From Deltaproteobacteria bacterium (GTDB lineage Bacteria; Desulfobacterota; Anaeroferrophillalia; Anaeroferrophillales; Tharpellaceae): a stretch of DNA of 13,194 bases. This document shows positions 12,727 to 13,194 of the stretch, piece after piece. Both the position numbers and the translations under genes were made by a program. The stretch is taken from positions 1 to 13,194 of the forward strand of contig DAOVTG010000045.1 in the NCBI GenBank assembly GCA_030633185.1. The letters are read 5' to 3'. The notes under the pieces were generated by a model, which made no database searches, had not been told where the DNA came from, and was given only the letters and a program-made list of their open reading frames with translations. Every line of letters begins with the position of its first letter. Positions within the stretch are counted from its first letter, which is position 1.

Positions 12727-13194
12727 GTGCAAGAAAGCGGTAAAATAAATTTAGTCGGATTGACTCGTCAAGAGTTGGTCGAACATCTTGCCGAGGTCGG
12801 CAAGGAACGTTATCGGGCGGATCAGATTATCCGTTGGCTCTATCTCCAGCGGGTGACGGAGATCAACCAGATGAGTAATCTCTCCCGGAGTTGTCGCGAG
12901 TATCTGCAAACCTTTGCTGAAATTGTCCAGCTTGAGCTTTTGCGAGAGCAGGTCGCCGAGGATGGTACCCGGAAATATCTTTTTCAACTTCATGATGGTC
13001 ATACCATCGAGACCGTTCTGATTGGCGATAAAAGCCGTTTGACTCTCTGTTTATCAACCCAGGTCGGCTGTCGTATGGGTTGTAGCTTCTGTCTTACCGG
13101 GCAATCCGGTTTTGAAAGGGATCTCAAGGCAGTCGAGATTGTTGATCAGGTGGTTCAGGTTGCTGAAATTATTGATCCCGGGGGTTCGTCTCGA
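12727..13194 (+). CDS. rlmN: 23S rRNA (adenine-2503-C2)-methyltransferase RlmN, 5' part only
   Basis: RlmN is a radical-SAM enzyme that methylates C2 of A2503 in 23S rRNA and, in E. coli, A37 of some tRNAs. The 156 codons present read KINLVGLTRQELVEHL, then YRADQIIRWLY, an RlmN-type N-terminal domain, then LCLSTQVGC. The Cx3Cx2C cluster motif CRMGCSFC is followed by LTGQSGFERDL, a match to the family. The frame is open to the window edge and the remaining C-terminal ~200 residues are missing. GTG 12727 is the first possible start, directly after an in-frame TAA at 12724, and retains the conserved KINL segment that begins E. coli RlmN similarity. No Shine-Dalgarno is evident, and the composite repeat ends about 14 bp upstream. 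Confidence 0.9.
   Translation, partial: MQESGKINLVGLTRQELVEHLAEVGKERYRADQIIRWLYLQRVTEINQMSNLSRSCREYLQTFAEIVQLELLREQVAEDGTRKYLFQLHDGHTIETVLIGDKSRLTLCLSTQVGCRMGCSFCLTGQSGFERDLKAVEIVDQVVQVAEIIDPGGSSR

Noticed and set aside
12727..13194. rlmN as a Cfr-type resistance methyltransferase
   Set aside because: The N-terminal KINL...RADQI...RWLY pattern, the TGQSGFERDL segment after the cluster cysteines and the housekeeping context fit RlmN; the C-terminal part that would help separate them is outside the window.

Overview
The window looks like ordinary chromosomal backbone of a Gram-negative bacterium, most likely a deltaproteobacterium (Desulfobacterota-like). This is an inference from three things: the gene order ftsX, envC-like, ctpA, divergent polysaccharide deacetylase, which I recall from Geobacter/Desulfuromonas-type genomes; a sigma-54 activator of the NtrC type; and small palindromic repeats between genes of a sort I associate with that group. 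No sequence search could be run. All ten genes lie on the + strand and are intact except the last, which runs off the right edge. I see no rRNA, tRNA, CRISPR array, transposase or phage gene.

Layout. Positions 1-239 hold a palindromic repeat (copy 1) and a second repeat module, with no gene. Positions 240-2302 hold ftsX and an EnvC-like amidase activator, an envelope-division pair. Positions 2303-2649 hold a second copy of the palindromic repeat. Positions 2650-5301 hold a CtpA-type S41 protease and a divergent polysaccharide deacetylase of the YibQ family, only 12 bp apart. Positions 5302-5442 hold an unrelated 25-bp-arm palindrome. Positions 5443-12493 hold a tightly packed run: Na+/phosphate cotransporter-like protein, class I fructose-1,6-bisphosphatase, guaB, guaA and a sigma-54-dependent regulator. 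The first three are joined by ATGA stop/start overlaps. Positions 12494-12726 hold a third, composite repeat with nested hairpins, followed by the start of rlmN.

How the genes fit together. FtsX with the EnvC-like protein should form the FtsEX-EnvC device that switches on cell-wall amidases at the septum; the EnvC LytM domain has lost its zinc ligands, as expected for an activator. CtpA and the deacetylase-like protein are also envelope-directed. The second cluster joins phosphate uptake, a phosphate-releasing gluconeogenic step and the two-step branch from IMP to GMP. The regulator that ends it has a receiver domain in which the phosphorylatable Asp is Glu.

The points most worth a second look are that pseudo-receiver regulator and the family of palindromic elements, two copies of which show compensatory base changes in the stem. 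I found no clearly new multi-gene system (defence, mobile or biosynthetic) here.
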